From: Annulohypoxylon bovei var. microspora
Lineage: Eukaryota > Ascomycota > Sordariomycetes > Xylariales > Hypoxylaceae
DNA: 64,000 bases
NCBI GenBank assembly: GCA_022836615.1
Contig: MU405210.1
Coordinates: 248,001 to 312,000, forward strand
Reading direction: 5' to 3'
The notes beneath the pieces were generated by a model. That model had not been told where the DNA came from. It ran no database searches and saw only the letters and a program-made list of their open reading frames with translations. The first letter of the stretch is position 1, and each line of letters starts with the position of its first letter. Shown here in pieces: positions 11,289 to 21,949 of the stretch. A program made the translations under genes and the position numbers.

Positions 11289-12620
11289 ATGGACCATGTC
11301 GCGAGTACTTCAAAGGCTCTGGTGCGCAAGAGAAACGATCTCGAATTGATGCCTCCGCCGCCACCCCCGAAGCGAATTAAGCGACCAAAGGAAATCCTCG
11401 ACGAAGATAGTTATACAGATGCGTTGTCACAAATCATCGCCCGAGATTTCTTTCCTGGGCTATTAGAGAGTGAGACACAGCAAGAATATTTAGATGCGAT
11501 AGAATCAAAAGATCAAGCATGGATCTCGAACGCAAGTCGACGTCTTCAGCAAGTAATGACTCCGGGGCGCCGAAGAACCAGGAGGGGGACATCTCTGGCG
11601 TCCGGCGCGCAAACGCCAAGGGGATTTGTTGGCGATACTCCAGTATCTGTATCATCTGAGTCTACAACCTCGGTCTCAATAGAGAAGGACGAGATCGATA
11701 CGAATATGAGCTTAGGTGCTTTCCAATCCAAATACACGAGCGAGGACAACGAGAGTTTCTATAAACTCCTGGATAAACAGAATTTAAAGAAGGCCGAGAA
11801 ATACGCATGGCTACGGACCGGGAATAAACTACCTTCTAAAATGCAGATGAAGCAAAAACAAATCGAGGCAAAGCTGATGGAGACGCGAAGCTTGACAGAC
11901 GACGGATTTAAGAGGGACCGTTTAGCCATCAAGGATCGAGACGAGAGACCCGCTCAGCCTAACGCGAAGAGTTCGGAACCGAAGAATTCATTAATGTTCA
12001 TTCCGGAGAGCGTAGAAGATTCGATGGAGACAAGAGTGCAAAAGGCGGAAGCCGAATCTCGAGCTGCCCCAAAAAGTGTCAGCTACGAAAATACCCGATT
12101 ACCAGGACCGAAGATCAGCGAGGATGAATCAGTACCGTCGTCGCCATCGCTGTCTGCCGTTCGAGATGCTATTGCGGGGAAACGAGGAACAAGCGAACTC
12201 GATTCAACTACTGTAGGGAGCGAGACGCCCAGGGTTAATGGATACGCATTCGTGGACGATGAGGAGCCGGAATATGAGCCACCAACAGCACCGAAGATCG
12301 ATCTGGGACCTGGGGACTCGACACCGAATCCTTTCATCATCAAAGAACAAAGTAGGAGGGAGGCTCTTCACCATCGAATGGTCGATCGGATTTCGCAATC
12401 TAAGAGAACGTCTTCCAAAATTGGCTTGACCGGAAGAGTTGACAAAACTCCCGTCCCTAAGTTTCCGAGTAGTCCTCGTGTTACGGCAGGTCTAACACCG
12501 GCGGCTCAGCGACTCTGGAGCAAGATTGGAGGAAGTGGTGGAAGCACACCTCGAACGCCGTTCGGTCAAAACACAGAGATGAGAGCAAGAAGTTCTAAGT
12601 TGAAGCAAGTCACGAAGTGA
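11289..12620 (+). CDS. Nuclear protein ESS2/DGCR14 homologue (spliceosome-associated)
   Basis: Homologue of human ESS2 (DGCR14) and fission-yeast Bis1, nuclear proteins found with late spliceosomes. Single exon, 443 aa. The N-terminus carries the family signature: a proline run followed by KRIKRPKEILDEDSY and then IIARDFFPGLLE. A second conserved block around residues 155-200 includes YKLLDKQNLKKAEKYAWLR and a basic, Gln/Lys-rich helix. The segment NSLMFIPESVED at about residue 235 corresponds to the conserved NSLMY-type block, and the C-terminus has the LTPAAQRLWSKIGG motif. The rest is low-complexity Ser/Pro/acidic sequence, as usual. Neighbouring SAD1 is also a splicing factor, but the two are separate transcription units. 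Confidence 0.88.
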   Translation: MDHVASTSKALVRKRNDLELMPPPPPPKRIKRPKEILDEDSYTDALSQIIARDFFPGLLESETQQEYLDAIESKDQAWISNASRRLQQVMTPGRRRTRRGTSLASGAQTPRGFVGDTPVSVSSESTTSVSIEKDEIDTNMSLGAFQSKYTSEDNESFYKLLDKQNLKKAEKYAWLRTGNKLPSKMQMKQKQIEAKLMETRSLTDDGFKRDRLAIKDRDERPAQPNAKSSEPKNSLMFIPESVEDSMETRVQKAEAESRAAPKSVSYENTRLPGPKISEDESVPSSPSLSAVRDAIAGKRGTSELDSTTVGSETPRVNGYAFVDDEEPEYEPPTAPKIDLGPGDSTPNPFIIKEQSRREALHHRMVDRISQSKRTSSKIGLTGRVDKTPVPKFPSSPRVTAGLTPAAQRLWSKIGGSGGSTPRTPFGQNTEMRARSSKLKQVTK

Positions 12621-13109
12621 CATGGGTCCTGGGAATAGATATGAATTATGATATGATACTAATGTGATACCCCTTAATGATGAGACTGCTTAGTCACGCC
12701 TGGTTCTAGATACTTAATATACAACATGTAGAACATGTTAATACTAAGAATGCCTAGTTGACCAGCTTCACCTGTAGGACCTATGATTTTGCTATGAGAT
12801 TATGCATGTGAATTATGTATACATGTATATAGCTCTCATGCAAGTTCTTGCCAGAATTTGATTGGCTCAAGAGGGTGCCAAGGATCTGGATTATGGTGGG
12901 GCATCAGAACATTGAAATTTAGGTACGTATCTGACAAGGGTTAATTTGAGCTTCGACAGCTTGAAAACCGCGACTCGCATTCATACTTTCAGCCTTTTCA
13001 CCTTGCACTCAACTTAACCTAACCCGACATTCGCCCTCTCATCTCAATAATCTGAACAAAATTTCGCTAAATTCATGCCACTGTAGAAGTGTTTTTGAAT
13101 CCATACGAT
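12621..13109. other. Spacer between ESS2 and SAD1
   Basis: 489 bp with no gene. The last ~120 bases before the SAD1 start are C/T-rich with repeated CTTAACCTAACC-like sequence, typical of a fungal core promoter or leader. Confidence 0.5.
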
Positions 13110-14699
13110 ATGCCGAAAAGACAAGCTTCTGAAGCTTTAGAGGAGCTTCAGGGCGTTGATACTCCCGTATCAAAAAGGTCGCGGCTCGACGACGGTTCAG
13201 AACCGAACGGAAATGGCACCTCGGTTTCGGATGGGAGACTTGACGATCAATATGACGAATTTGATGATGTGCCTTCTAAGGCGCCGATACGACAATCCGC
13301 TCCTACAGAAGGATATGACGACCTCTATCTAGATACGATCGATCGCAACGTGCTCGACTTCGATTTCGAAAAGTTATGCTCCATCAGTTTGTCCAACATA
13401 AATGTCTACGCATGCCTAGTCTGTGGCAAATACTTTCAAGGCCGAGGCCCGAAATCTCATGCATATTTCCACTCTCTCGAGGTTGGACACCATGTGTTTA
13501 TCAATATGGAGACACAAAAGGTCTACGTCTTACCAGAAGGCTACGAAGTGAAGAGTAAATCACTGGACGATATAAAATACGTTTCCGACCCGAGATACAC
13601 GAAACAAGAGGTGATAGAACTAGATCGCAAGGCGCGAACCGCGTGGACACTTGATGGAAAACAGTACACGCCTGGGTTTGTGGGAATGAACAACATCAAG
13701 GAGAACGATTACCTCAACGTCATAGTTCAAGCGCTGTCTCATGTTTCACCACTTCGCAATTTCCTCCTCCTAGAAGATCTCTCATCACGCGCCGAGCTCG
13801 TTAAGCGTTGCGGCATTCTATTCCGGAAGATCTGGAACCCTCGAGCTTTCAAGAATCACGTATCACCTCACGAGCTATTACAAGAAATTTCATTAAGATC
13901 TAATAAGAGGTTCACCTTGACAGTGCAATCCGATCCCGTCGAGTTTTTATCGTGGTTTCTCAATAATTTGCACCTAGGGCTAGGCGGAAGCAAGACGAAA
14001 CCAGGGAGTAGTATCATACAGAGGATATTCCAGGGGAAGTTGAAGGTCGAGTCGCAAGCCATCACAGCCAAGGCAGATGCTAGTGATCGCTTGCGGTTCG
14101 AAGAGGCAGCAGAAGTTAAGGTAGATGTTAGCCGCTTCTTACTCTTGACTCTCGATCTACCACCGGCGCCCCTATTTCAAGATGAGCTCGAGCGAAACAT
14201 TATCCCTCAAGTACCCCTGACTACCATATTATCTAAGTATGATGGTGTCAAAGCGCAGGAGCACCTAGCGCAGAGGAAGCGGTACCGACTGATGCACCCC
14301 TTACCACCTTACCTCTCGTTCCACATTAAGCGCTTCTCTACGAACAAATTTGTATCAGAGCGCAATCCCACAATCGTCACCTTCGACGCGCGCGTCGGTC
14401 TCGACGTATCGCCTTACGTGGAACCGAGCCCTGCGGAGCATCGCCCAGGGGAACCGATCTGGTATGATCTAGTTGCGAACGTCACGCACGAGGCTGTCAG
14501 AGCAAAGGAGGACGTGGCTGATTCAGGAGAGGAACGAAAGACGTGGAAGGTCCAGCTCAAGGATAAGGGGCGAGATGAATGGGTAGTATGTCAGGATCTC
14601 TTCGTGGAGCAGACCCAGAAGGAATTGTTGTATCTCGGCGAGTCGTATTTGCAGATCTGGGAAAGGAGACGAGATCCCAAAGGCAAGCGGAAAACATAA
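13110..14699 (+). CDS. SAD1: SAD1/USP39-type tri-snRNP assembly factor (inactive ubiquitin hydrolase)
   Basis: Splicing factor homologous to yeast Sad1 and human USP39, needed to maintain the U4/U6.U5 tri-snRNP. One exon, 529 aa, starting at the ATG at 13110; the frame is open slightly further upstream but only through a GTG. After an acidic N-terminus with a KRSR basic patch, a zinc-finger UBP domain spans about residues 80-160 (CLVCGKYFQGRG, SHAYFHSLEVGHHVF). The ubiquitin-hydrolase fold follows from about 185. The catalytic Cys box reads NNIKENDYLN, with Asp200 where active proteases have Cys, as in USP39. This marks it as a catalytically dead family member. The C-terminal conserved blocks YLSFHIKRF and WYDLVANVTHEA are present. 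Length and architecture are normal for the family. Confidence 0.94.
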   Translation: MPKRQASEALEELQGVDTPVSKRSRLDDGSEPNGNGTSVSDGRLDDQYDEFDDVPSKAPIRQSAPTEGYDDLYLDTIDRNVLDFDFEKLCSISLSNINVYACLVCGKYFQGRGPKSHAYFHSLEVGHHVFINMETQKVYVLPEGYEVKSKSLDDIKYVSDPRYTKQEVIELDRKARTAWTLDGKQYTPGFVGMNNIKENDYLNVIVQALSHVSPLRNFLLLEDLSSRAELVKRCGILFRKIWNPRAFKNHVSPHELLQEISLRSNKRFTLTVQSDPVEFLSWFLNNLHLGLGGSKTKPGSSIIQRIFQGKLKVESQAITAKADASDRLRFEEAAEVKVDVSRFLLLTLDLPPAPLFQDELERNIIPQVPLTTILSKYDGVKAQEHLAQRKRYRLMHPLPPYLSFHIKRFSTNKFVSERNPTIVTFDARVGLDVSPYVEPSPAEHRPGEPIWYDLVANVTHEAVRAKEDVADSGEERKTWKVQLKDKGRDEWVVCQDLFVEQTQKELLYLGESYLQIWERRRDPKGKRKT

Positions 14700-15233
14700 A
14701 AATACCTAGGCATATAAGACGAATTGGATCGAGTCGGGCAAACAATAGGCACGATAAGCTACAACCTCATGGGCTTTTTGTGGCTTATCATCACTTCATT
14801 ATACTATAAAGATACCTACAATGGTGTGCTTCTCAGCTAACCCAGTGTTTGTGTCTTCGTCTCGTGGAAATGTATCGTGTTGGTTCTATCAGCTCGGACC
14901 ATTGAGGCTATTTACTGTTACTATTCTAACTAGAGTTGAGAAGGAGGATTCGTTGATGCTTTTGGCATGCCTGCATACACTTAGACTATCTCGGTTGGTC
15001 CCACTTTTGACGTATGCGGCGCCAGATGTTTCAAAACTGGGTATTTGGACCGGTGCTATCTTGCATGTGCATGAGACGGTGAGCCCAAGCGCTCTACTTC
15101 CAAGGTAGATATCCGTCCTCCGAGACCCTAGAATTGCCAATCATTTTTCTATACAACAACTAGTTCTTAATCTATACCATATCACATATCGAATTATCTA
15201 GGTATATAAAAGAAATCTTAAGTTACACACATC
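14700..15233. other. Spacer between SAD1 and methyltransferase gene
   Basis: 534 bp. A 95-codon ORF at 14821-15108 has no recognisable features and I do not call it. No other structure is seen. Confidence 0.5.
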
Positions 15234-16584
15234 ATGAATGTTGGTAAGTATATCTAGATACCCTGTCTCTAATGCGCAATCAGTTACTCATGTATCGGCA
15301 TAGACTGGCTCCTCGACGGTGGATACGTCCCGCACGGCGTCATCCGGATGGGCATCCGGCGCCAGTTGGCACAGCGGCTCGCCGAGATCAAGTCGTCGAC
15401 GCTGACCGCGGAGTATGAGCGCAAGATAAAGTACGTCGAGCTGCTGCGTAGTCGTCCCATTGCCATTGAGACTGCTACTGCGAACACCCAGCACTATGAG
15501 GTCGGCACGGGAGTCTTGGCAGGGATGCTAGGCCCGCGCATGAAGTATTCCAGCTGCTTGTATCCTAAGGGCGGCGAGACGCTCGCGCAGGCCGAGATCG
15601 CCATGCTGGACTTGTATATCGAGAGGGCGAAGCTCCGCAACGGCATAAGCATTCTAGATCTAGGGTAAGCAATTGGCTTTTCCCGAGCCTTCTCAGCTGA
15701 AATATTGATCACGTGCGCAGGTGCGGCTGGGGTTCCGGCGCCTTGTACTTCGCGGAGAAGTTTCCCAAGTCCAAGATCACCGCGTTCTCGAACTCGAGGA
15801 CGCAGAAGGAGTACATCGACTCTAAGGCGAAGGAGAAGGGCCTGTCGAATCTTACCGTCATCACGGGCAATGTCGTGGACTACGAGTTTAAGAAGCAGGC
15901 CTTTGATCGGGTGATCTCGATAGAGGTAACGAATACTACCGATACCGCCCCTTTGCTGTGCGATATGTCGTTACTAACATTGTTGCAAGTTGTTCGAGCA
16001 CATGAAGAACTATGAGCAGCTAATGGCTAAGGTATCGAGGGCCCTGAAGCCCGGGGGGAAACTGTTCGTGCACATATTTGCTCACAGATCTACTCCCTAT
16101 GATTTCGAGGAGGGATGGATGACAGAGAACTTCTTTACCGGAGGCACCAGTATGTATCCGAAACTAGACGTTATCATTGGAGAACATATTTGCTGACTTG
16201 AATTTTTTCTTTGTAGTGCCCTCGGCAGATCTGCTGCTATATTTCCAGAAGGACCTTCAGATTAAGAAGCAGTGGTGGGTCAATGGAACCAACTACTCAA
16301 AGACGTGCGAGGTAAGTACACCCCATATTGCCAAGGCGCATAAAGGGTCATCTGATACCCGAGTCTATGTCGGCTGTATACTAACTTGGCCCAAGCATTG
16401 GCTCGAAAATATGATGGCGAACTCGAAGGAGATCCAGCCGCATTTAGTGGAGACGTACGGTGAGAATGCAAACATGTGGTACAACAGGTGGAAGATCTTC
16501 TATATGGCTTGCTCGGAATTGTTCGCCTATGAGGGAGGTGACACCTGGGGAGTTGCTCAATATTTGTTTGAGAAGCCGAAATAA
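15234..16584 (+). CDS. Cyclopropane-fatty-acid-synthase-like SAM methyltransferase
   Basis: Class I SAM-dependent methyltransferase of the CFA synthase / coclaurine N-methyltransferase group, conserved in filamentous fungi. Six exons, phase-checked: 15234-15243 (10 nt), 15304-15664, 15721-15925, 15990-16149, 16217-16311 and 16396-16584, giving 339 aa. The SAM-binding motif I is ILDLGCGWGSGALYFAEKFP, split by intron 2 inside the first Gly codon. Later motifs are FDRVISIELFEHMKNYE and ALKPGGKLFVHIF, followed by the family's WWVNGTNYSKTCE and YMACSELFAYEGGDTWGV blocks. Bacterial relatives methylenate phospholipid acyl chains. The fungal substrate is not established, so a lipid or small-molecule acceptor is inference. 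Start choice rests on the short first exon (MNV) in good donor context; a different upstream start is possible. Confidence 0.87.
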
Positions 16585-16794
16585 ATGTAATAGCAGCCCC
16601 GTAGTACACGAATACAGCGTATAGACCATTTAACTGATTCTTCTCTTCTCTTCTACTGACCTAACCTCCTGTCGGTTGGCGACCATTGCGTATGTACATC
16701 TCGAGTCCCCTCATCGAGTCCCCTTAGGTCGTAGTGATCTGCCAGCCATCTTATTTCATGCTCATCCTTACTTCGACTTCGCCGAGTTGTTCAT

Positions 16795-17120
16795 CTAGTG
16801 GTCCCACGGATGTTTCCAGCCCATCAGGACAGCGCCTAGGGTTCGGGTAAGTAATAACTCATCATCGTTAAGATTCGGGATTAGTCACCATCTTTCTTCG
16901 CTCGATACATCAACTATACAGAGATTAGCGGGGAAATATTGACCAAGCGTAAGCGACGGAAACATACGAAGAACCACATGCTTGCGCCGAGAGCGGTCGC
17001 AGTGAATCTGTAGATGCGAGGGGCCTGAAAGGTAGCTGGTGACCCAAACCCAAAACGAGAACGAGGAATGGGATTAGGGGGGATGGAATCGGCGGCTTTA
17101 ATATCGGGACCACCGGCCAT
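16795..17120 (-). CDS. Mitochondrial complex I accessory subunit, NDUFB2-like
   Basis: Very small protein (72 aa) reconstructed from three exons on the minus strand: 16968-17120, 16889-16913 (25 nt) and 16795-16835. The product starts MAGGPDIKAADSIPPNPIPR, has a single membrane segment (FTATALGASMWFFLMY), then RAKKDG, and ends VLMGWKHPWDH. I recognise this pattern as a fungal NADH:ubiquinone oxidoreductase beta-subcomplex subunit resembling NDUFB2 (AGGG). It would sit in the inner-membrane arm of complex I and has no catalytic role. Phases are consistent (153 + 25 + 41 nt plus stop). The exact subunit name is less certain than membership of complex I. It is divergent from BUR1 across a 701-bp promoter region. 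Confidence 0.78.
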
Positions 17121-17821
17121 TGCTGCTTGAAATTGTAGTCGGCTGTCGAAGGGAAGTGTTGTTGTAGATTGAGAAATAAGCTTGTATGATCCGGAGTGAT
17201 GTCGTGATATGGTCAATTGGAAACTCACGTGCGGTAGGTACATCCGAGAGCTCGGGAATGGGGCTACAAAATGAACCGAATATTAGCCGACAACCTTGAA
17301 ACACAATTATTACATAATGAGATCTGTAGACCATTTGATTTGTCCAATTTCAAGGTTCTCTCACTTGAGGTACGTATGTACATACCTCCCAAATTCTTAT
17401 CTTATCGTCAATAGTCAATACGCTTGAGGCTTGATCCATGGATGTGGCGGATGAATGCTTTCTGGTGGACCTAACTTGGCGCGAACATACAACCTTGGAA
17501 CTCGAAAGCTTCCAAGTGAAATCGTGATCATTCTAGGAGTTTATATGTTTCTACACATACTCTAGATCGGTTTATAAGTAAATCTTCATCTGCAATTAAT
17601 TCTCACAATGCGACCAGGTTTTACATAATCCCTCTATTTTAATCGCAAGCTAGCGCGTTGCTGGTTTGCGATTCCAAGTTCATCAATCAAATCAACTCTT
17701 GTCTTGAACTACATATAGTTAGTCTCCCGACACAGTCTCTCCCTTTTAACCACTTCCAACCTACATCATCGCCGCCTCACCCGACGAAACTCGCAACGAT
17801 CTTGACCTCCCAACTTCGAAG
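17121..17821. promoter_or_regulatory. Bidirectional promoter region, NDUFB2-like / BUR1
   Basis: 701 bp between two head-to-head start codons, with no believable ORF. The BUR1-proximal half is C/T-rich (17700-17820). Promoter role is inferred from gene orientation only. Confidence 0.5.
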
Positions 17822-19710
17822 ATGGCGCATGCCTCTGGGGGCGCTGCTCCTTCACCGCGATCTTTCGCGATCCAACATCAACGACCTAGAGATAGCTTCA
17901 CAGGATGTTCAAGAATTTCCGACTACGAGCTTCTTGGTAAGCTGGGCGAGGGTACCTTTGGGTAAGCTTCTTTGAAACTACTTCCACACCATTATTGATG
18001 CTTACTTTCCCGTTAGAGAAGTTCATAAGGCGAGGTCACGAAAGGCTGGGACTCTAGTCGCTCTCAAGAAGATTATTATGCACAACGAGAAGGACGGATT
18101 CCCTATCACGGCACTTCGCGAGATCAAGTTGCTCAAGCTATTATCGCATAAGAATGTCTTGCGTCTGGAGGATATGGCCGTCGAACATCATAGCAAAATG
18201 AGTAGGCTTTTCTTAATTGCACAGGATGGTTTCTTTGAGACTAACATCATCAAGCCGATAAGAGAAAACGACCGATTATGTATATGGTGATGTTATACAT
18301 GGACCATGACTTATCTGGCTTACTCGATAACCCATCGGTCCAATTCACCATACCCCAGATCAAATGTTACCTCCTCCAACTCTTTGAAGGTCTCCGTTAC
18401 CTCCACGACAGCAAGATTCTTCATCGCGATATGAAGGCGGCCAACTTGCTCATCAGCAATAAAGGCATACTTCAGATTGCCGACTTTGGACTTGCGAGAC
18501 ACTATGATGGCCCAGTCCCGGAACGTGGAAAAGGCGGTGGTGAGGGACGGAGAGAATACACAAGCCTAGTTGTCACACGATGGTACCGACCTCCTGAGCT
18601 TCTATTACACCTTAAAAAGTATACAACTGCTATTGACATGTGGGGTGTCGGGTAAGATTCACCAAACACTTTATTAATGTACAATCCGTTAACATCTTTT
18701 ATAGTTGTGTGTTTGGTGAAATGCTAGTTGGCAAGCCTATCTTGGCCGGCGAGAGCGACGCACACCAGCTCGACATAATCTTCGATCTTGTTGGAACTCC
18801 AACAGAACAGACCATGCCAGGATGGAAGCAGTTACCTGGAGCTGAAGGAATTAATCCACGACCAAGGCCCTCTTTATTATCACAACGATTTCGTGAACAT
18901 GGATCGAGCGCTATTTCTCTACTGAAAGAGCTTCTAAACCTTGATTGGCGAGGCCGCATCAATGCTATTGATGCGCTAGAACACCCTTACTTCAAGACTG
19001 CTCCTCACCCAGCGAGGCCAGAAGATATCCCTACTTTCGAAGACAGCCACGAATTGGACCGTAGGAAGTTCCATGACCGAAAAGCTGCCCTTCCGCCTGC
19101 TCCTAAGGGGGGCACTGTTGGCGTCGGCGCGTTTGAAGGCCCTAATGCTTCATTTGGAAGTGGTGATGGCTATGGTAATAGGATGAATGGCCGGTACCCG
19201 AAACATCATGGCGGTGGATACCGCGGCGGCGACCGCGGCGGCGACGACACACGCAGACCTGCTTGGGTCCGAGATCAACCGCATATGGATCACCGATTAC
19301 CACAACGCCCACCGCCACCTGAATACCCAGGTAACGGGTGGGATAATCCCGCCGAGCACCACGACTCGTACAGGGAGCGAGCACCTCGAACCCGCGGGGG
19401 TAATCGACCGGATGTCGACACTTACATCCCTAGTTATCGCGCCGGTGGACGAGACGATAGGCCGCCTAGAGAAGATCGACCGCCTAGAGAAGATAGGCCA
19501 CCCAGAGAAGATAGGCCACCCAGAGACGATAGACCACCCAGAGATGATCGACCACCCAGAGACGATCGTCGAAGATGGGATGATCGAGATGACAGACGCC
19601 ATGACTGGGATCGACGTGATCGGGAGTTCGACGATCGCAGTCGAGCGAGCCAGACCCACAGCCGTAGCCGTTCTCCTAGGGAGAGGGACCGAGATATCTA
19701 TCGGCGATAG
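17822..19710 (+). CDS. BUR1: CDK9-like transcription kinase BUR1
   Basis: Cyclin-dependent kinase that phosphorylates the RNA polymerase II CTD and elongation factors (yeast Bur1/Sgv1, P-TEFb kinase). Four exons: 17822-17961, 18017-18201, 18255-18651 and 18705-19710, giving 575 aa. The kinase domain shows the Gly loop (GKLGEGTFGEVHKA), the VALKK lysine, a PITALREIKLL cyclin-binding helix, HRDMKAANLL, ADFGLARHY and a T-loop REYTSLVVTRWYRPPE. The C-terminal third is low complexity, with a basic/acidic tract built on six-residue PPREDR/PPRDDR repeats around residues 490-530 and an RS-rich end (SRSRSPRERDRDIYRR). The reading frame stays open for 48 further codons past the TAG and looks coding (see findings). 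It is divergent from the complex I gene. Confidence 0.93.
19465..19570 (+). repeat. In-frame 18-bp tandem repeat in BUR1
   Basis: About six degenerate 18-bp units encode PPREDR then PPRDDR hexapeptides in the disordered C-terminal tail. The unit length keeps the frame, so copy-number change would alter tail length without breaking the protein. Confidence 0.8.
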
Positions 19711-20451
19711 AGTCGCAAGGAATCTCGACGGTCACCATCATCCCTGGGTCTCCCTCACCCTTTTTTACCTTCCAAGCTCTCTACCTCCGACTACTCTCCC
19801 GCCCGCTTAGGTAGAACCCGGAGAGATCGAGGAGGTCGAGGAGGTCGAGGCTCATAATAGTGTACTTTACGGCTGGATCTGCTCATAATGACACGCGGCA
19901 AGCCTATGACGGGGTTCGCAACATATGGGTTGGCGTTTTACGTTTCAAAGGATTCTAGGACTCGCGCGGTAGGGCGTGTGTTGTGTATTGTGCTGGGCTC
20001 ATAGCATAGGCTTGGTACATGAATTGACTTTAATTCTGATGATGGCTGGATTTGCGCTGTGTGAACTTACCGGTAATAGGGTATAGGCCTTCGGAGTTAT
20101 GCTTGCGAATAGCGAGCGGGAGATGCGGCTCTTGCAAAATTCCCTGAGCGTCAGTGTATGTGATTTGTTTACTCGAAGAAGTCACGTTAATTGGCTTATA
20201 TGTTGGTATGCAGGTGTATGTGCTGTGCCGCTGGAAATGAGAATAGGCAGGCACAATGTAACCATTCCAGGTCTAGACTCGGCCAATAGTGACGGATCGT
20301 ATGGAAGTGTGTATAAGCTGAAAGTTATATAGGTATCTCGTGATCTCCAGCACCGCGCTCTCAGAATGTTATGTTGACAATAAGGTAATAAGATAATATA
20401 TTCATCACTATATTTACTTGCCTGGGTACCTACCTAGGTATATATGTATAT
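19711..20451. other. Spacer after BUR1
   Basis: The first 144 nt form an open extension of the BUR1 frame (RS/RGG-like). The remainder shows no gene. TACCTAGGTA lies at 20431-20440, just before a TATATGTATATATG stretch leading into the secreted-protein gene. Confidence 0.5.
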
Positions 20452-21406
20452 ATGAGCATCATGTCTCGACATAAAAATCTTATTCTTACAGCGCTAGCCT
20501 CGTCCCTCATCGCACCCGCCCTCGCCATCCCGGACCCCATCATCTGCGAGGACACGCTCGACGGCTCGCCGCCGTTCAACTCGAACGACGTCCCCTGCCT
20601 CCTCGGGTGCGGGGCCCCGCTCGCGGTGGCCACCGGGAGCCTGCTCCCCGGCTCGGTCAACGAGACGGACATCCCGTACTGCCAGCTCAACTGCGTGCAC
20701 GAGGACGCGACGCCGGCCCAGAGCAGCGCGGCCCCCGGGTGCTACGACAGGTGCCATGTCCTGAACCAGGCGACGCCGGAGAATATCGGATGGTGCATGT
20801 TTTGGTGCGTCGAGGGGTTCACGGATTTGGTGACGAGCACGGCGTGTGTGCCGAGTCTGGAGTACGACACGCTGGTCACGACGACGATTGGGGGCGTGGT
20901 GGTTATTGAGAGACGTGCATATCCCCTATTTCCTAGGTCGGAGTATGGGTGCTTGGATATATGAATGGGTGGATGTGGACTATAGACCCGCTAATACAGC
21001 CCCAGCTTTCACCGAGCCTCCCGAGTGGGCTAGCTGGTATCTGACGCAGACCGTGATATCGAGGACCGGGGTTGTCACGGCAAGTCCGGGTCTCTCGGTC
21101 ACGGTTGCGCCGTCGTCTACGGCGGCTTTCACGGCTCCGTTTAGAGTATCTTCGGCGAGTGGCAGCGAGCCCGTGCAGGAGACGCAGACGTCGGGGTCGA
21201 CTGCTGATGCGGAATCTGCTGTGGATACGACAACGGAAGGGCAGAGCGCCGTGCCGGCCACTACGGAAGAGCAGGATGTTGCGCCAACTTCTGCGGAAGA
21301 GCAGAGCGTTGTGTCGAGTACTGCGGCCGAGGCGGAGGGTTGTGTGGTCGGGGAGAGCTTGCTGGGGGTGTTGGGCGTTGTTGGTGTCTTGGTAATGCTG
21401 TTATGA
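20452..21406 (+). CDS. Cysteine-rich secreted protein, probably GPI-anchored
   Basis: I do not recognise the family. The N-terminus is a signal peptide (hydrophobic LILTALASSLIAPALA). The start may be 20452 or the in-frame ATG at 20461. The mature N-terminal ~110 residues contain ten cysteines, including the pairs CLLGC, CQLNC, CYDRC and CMFWC, suggesting a disulfide-rich extracellular domain. A Thr/Ser/Glu-rich stalk follows, and the C-terminus is hydrophobic (VLGVVGVLVMLL), as in GPI-anchor signals. I join exon 20452-20914 to 21000-21406 through an intron with donor GTGCAT and acceptor TACAG. This is the only clear donor that restores the downstream frame, giving 289 aa. Without splicing the first frame ends at 20964. 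The cysteine-rich coding part is markedly GC-rich against its AT-rich flanks. Confidence 0.6.
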
Positions 21407-21949
21407 ATATGATTAGGACAGTCATGAACCATGGGTCGAGGTTGTTGGATATATGATGATACATTCTGATATAAGCCTAATTCATAATTAGTAAGGTCGT
21501 TACGTATTTATTTAATACCCGACCTCTTAATGAAGAGAAATTATATAAACTACCTATGCCTAGTCAGCAGAAGTCAGGCTTGGCGTGGTCATCGTATTAA
21601 TGACTCCCTATAAATTACAAGCAACGGCAACAACACCAACCGGTAAGCCCTATCATTGCGCCCTATTATAATACAGAATGAGTATACTATCGGTAAACGA
21701 GCATCATGTGATCTCTCTGGCCGACTCGAACAATTTGTAAAGCCACAGTTCCCCAAGACCTGAGCTTTCTAACCGTGATCTGGTGTAGGATCATGGATCA
21801 TTAGGTAGAGTTACTTCGGCCATCATATATTTGGCCAACGGCGGTGTAGTGAGGTGATTCATGGGTTGATAGATAATGCCGATGTTTGCTGACTGTGTAC
21901 GACCCATGTATAAGAAAAATACTGGCTTCGAAATCACTCTTCCACACCT
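21407..21949. other. Spacer between convergent genes
   Basis: 543 bp between the 3' ends of two convergent genes. No gene or repeat is seen. Confidence 0.5.

Noticed and set aside
13089..13109. Upstream GTG start for SAD1
   Set aside because: The ATG at 13110 (MPKRQ) is the first ATG in frame, and non-ATG starts are rare in fungal nuclear genes.
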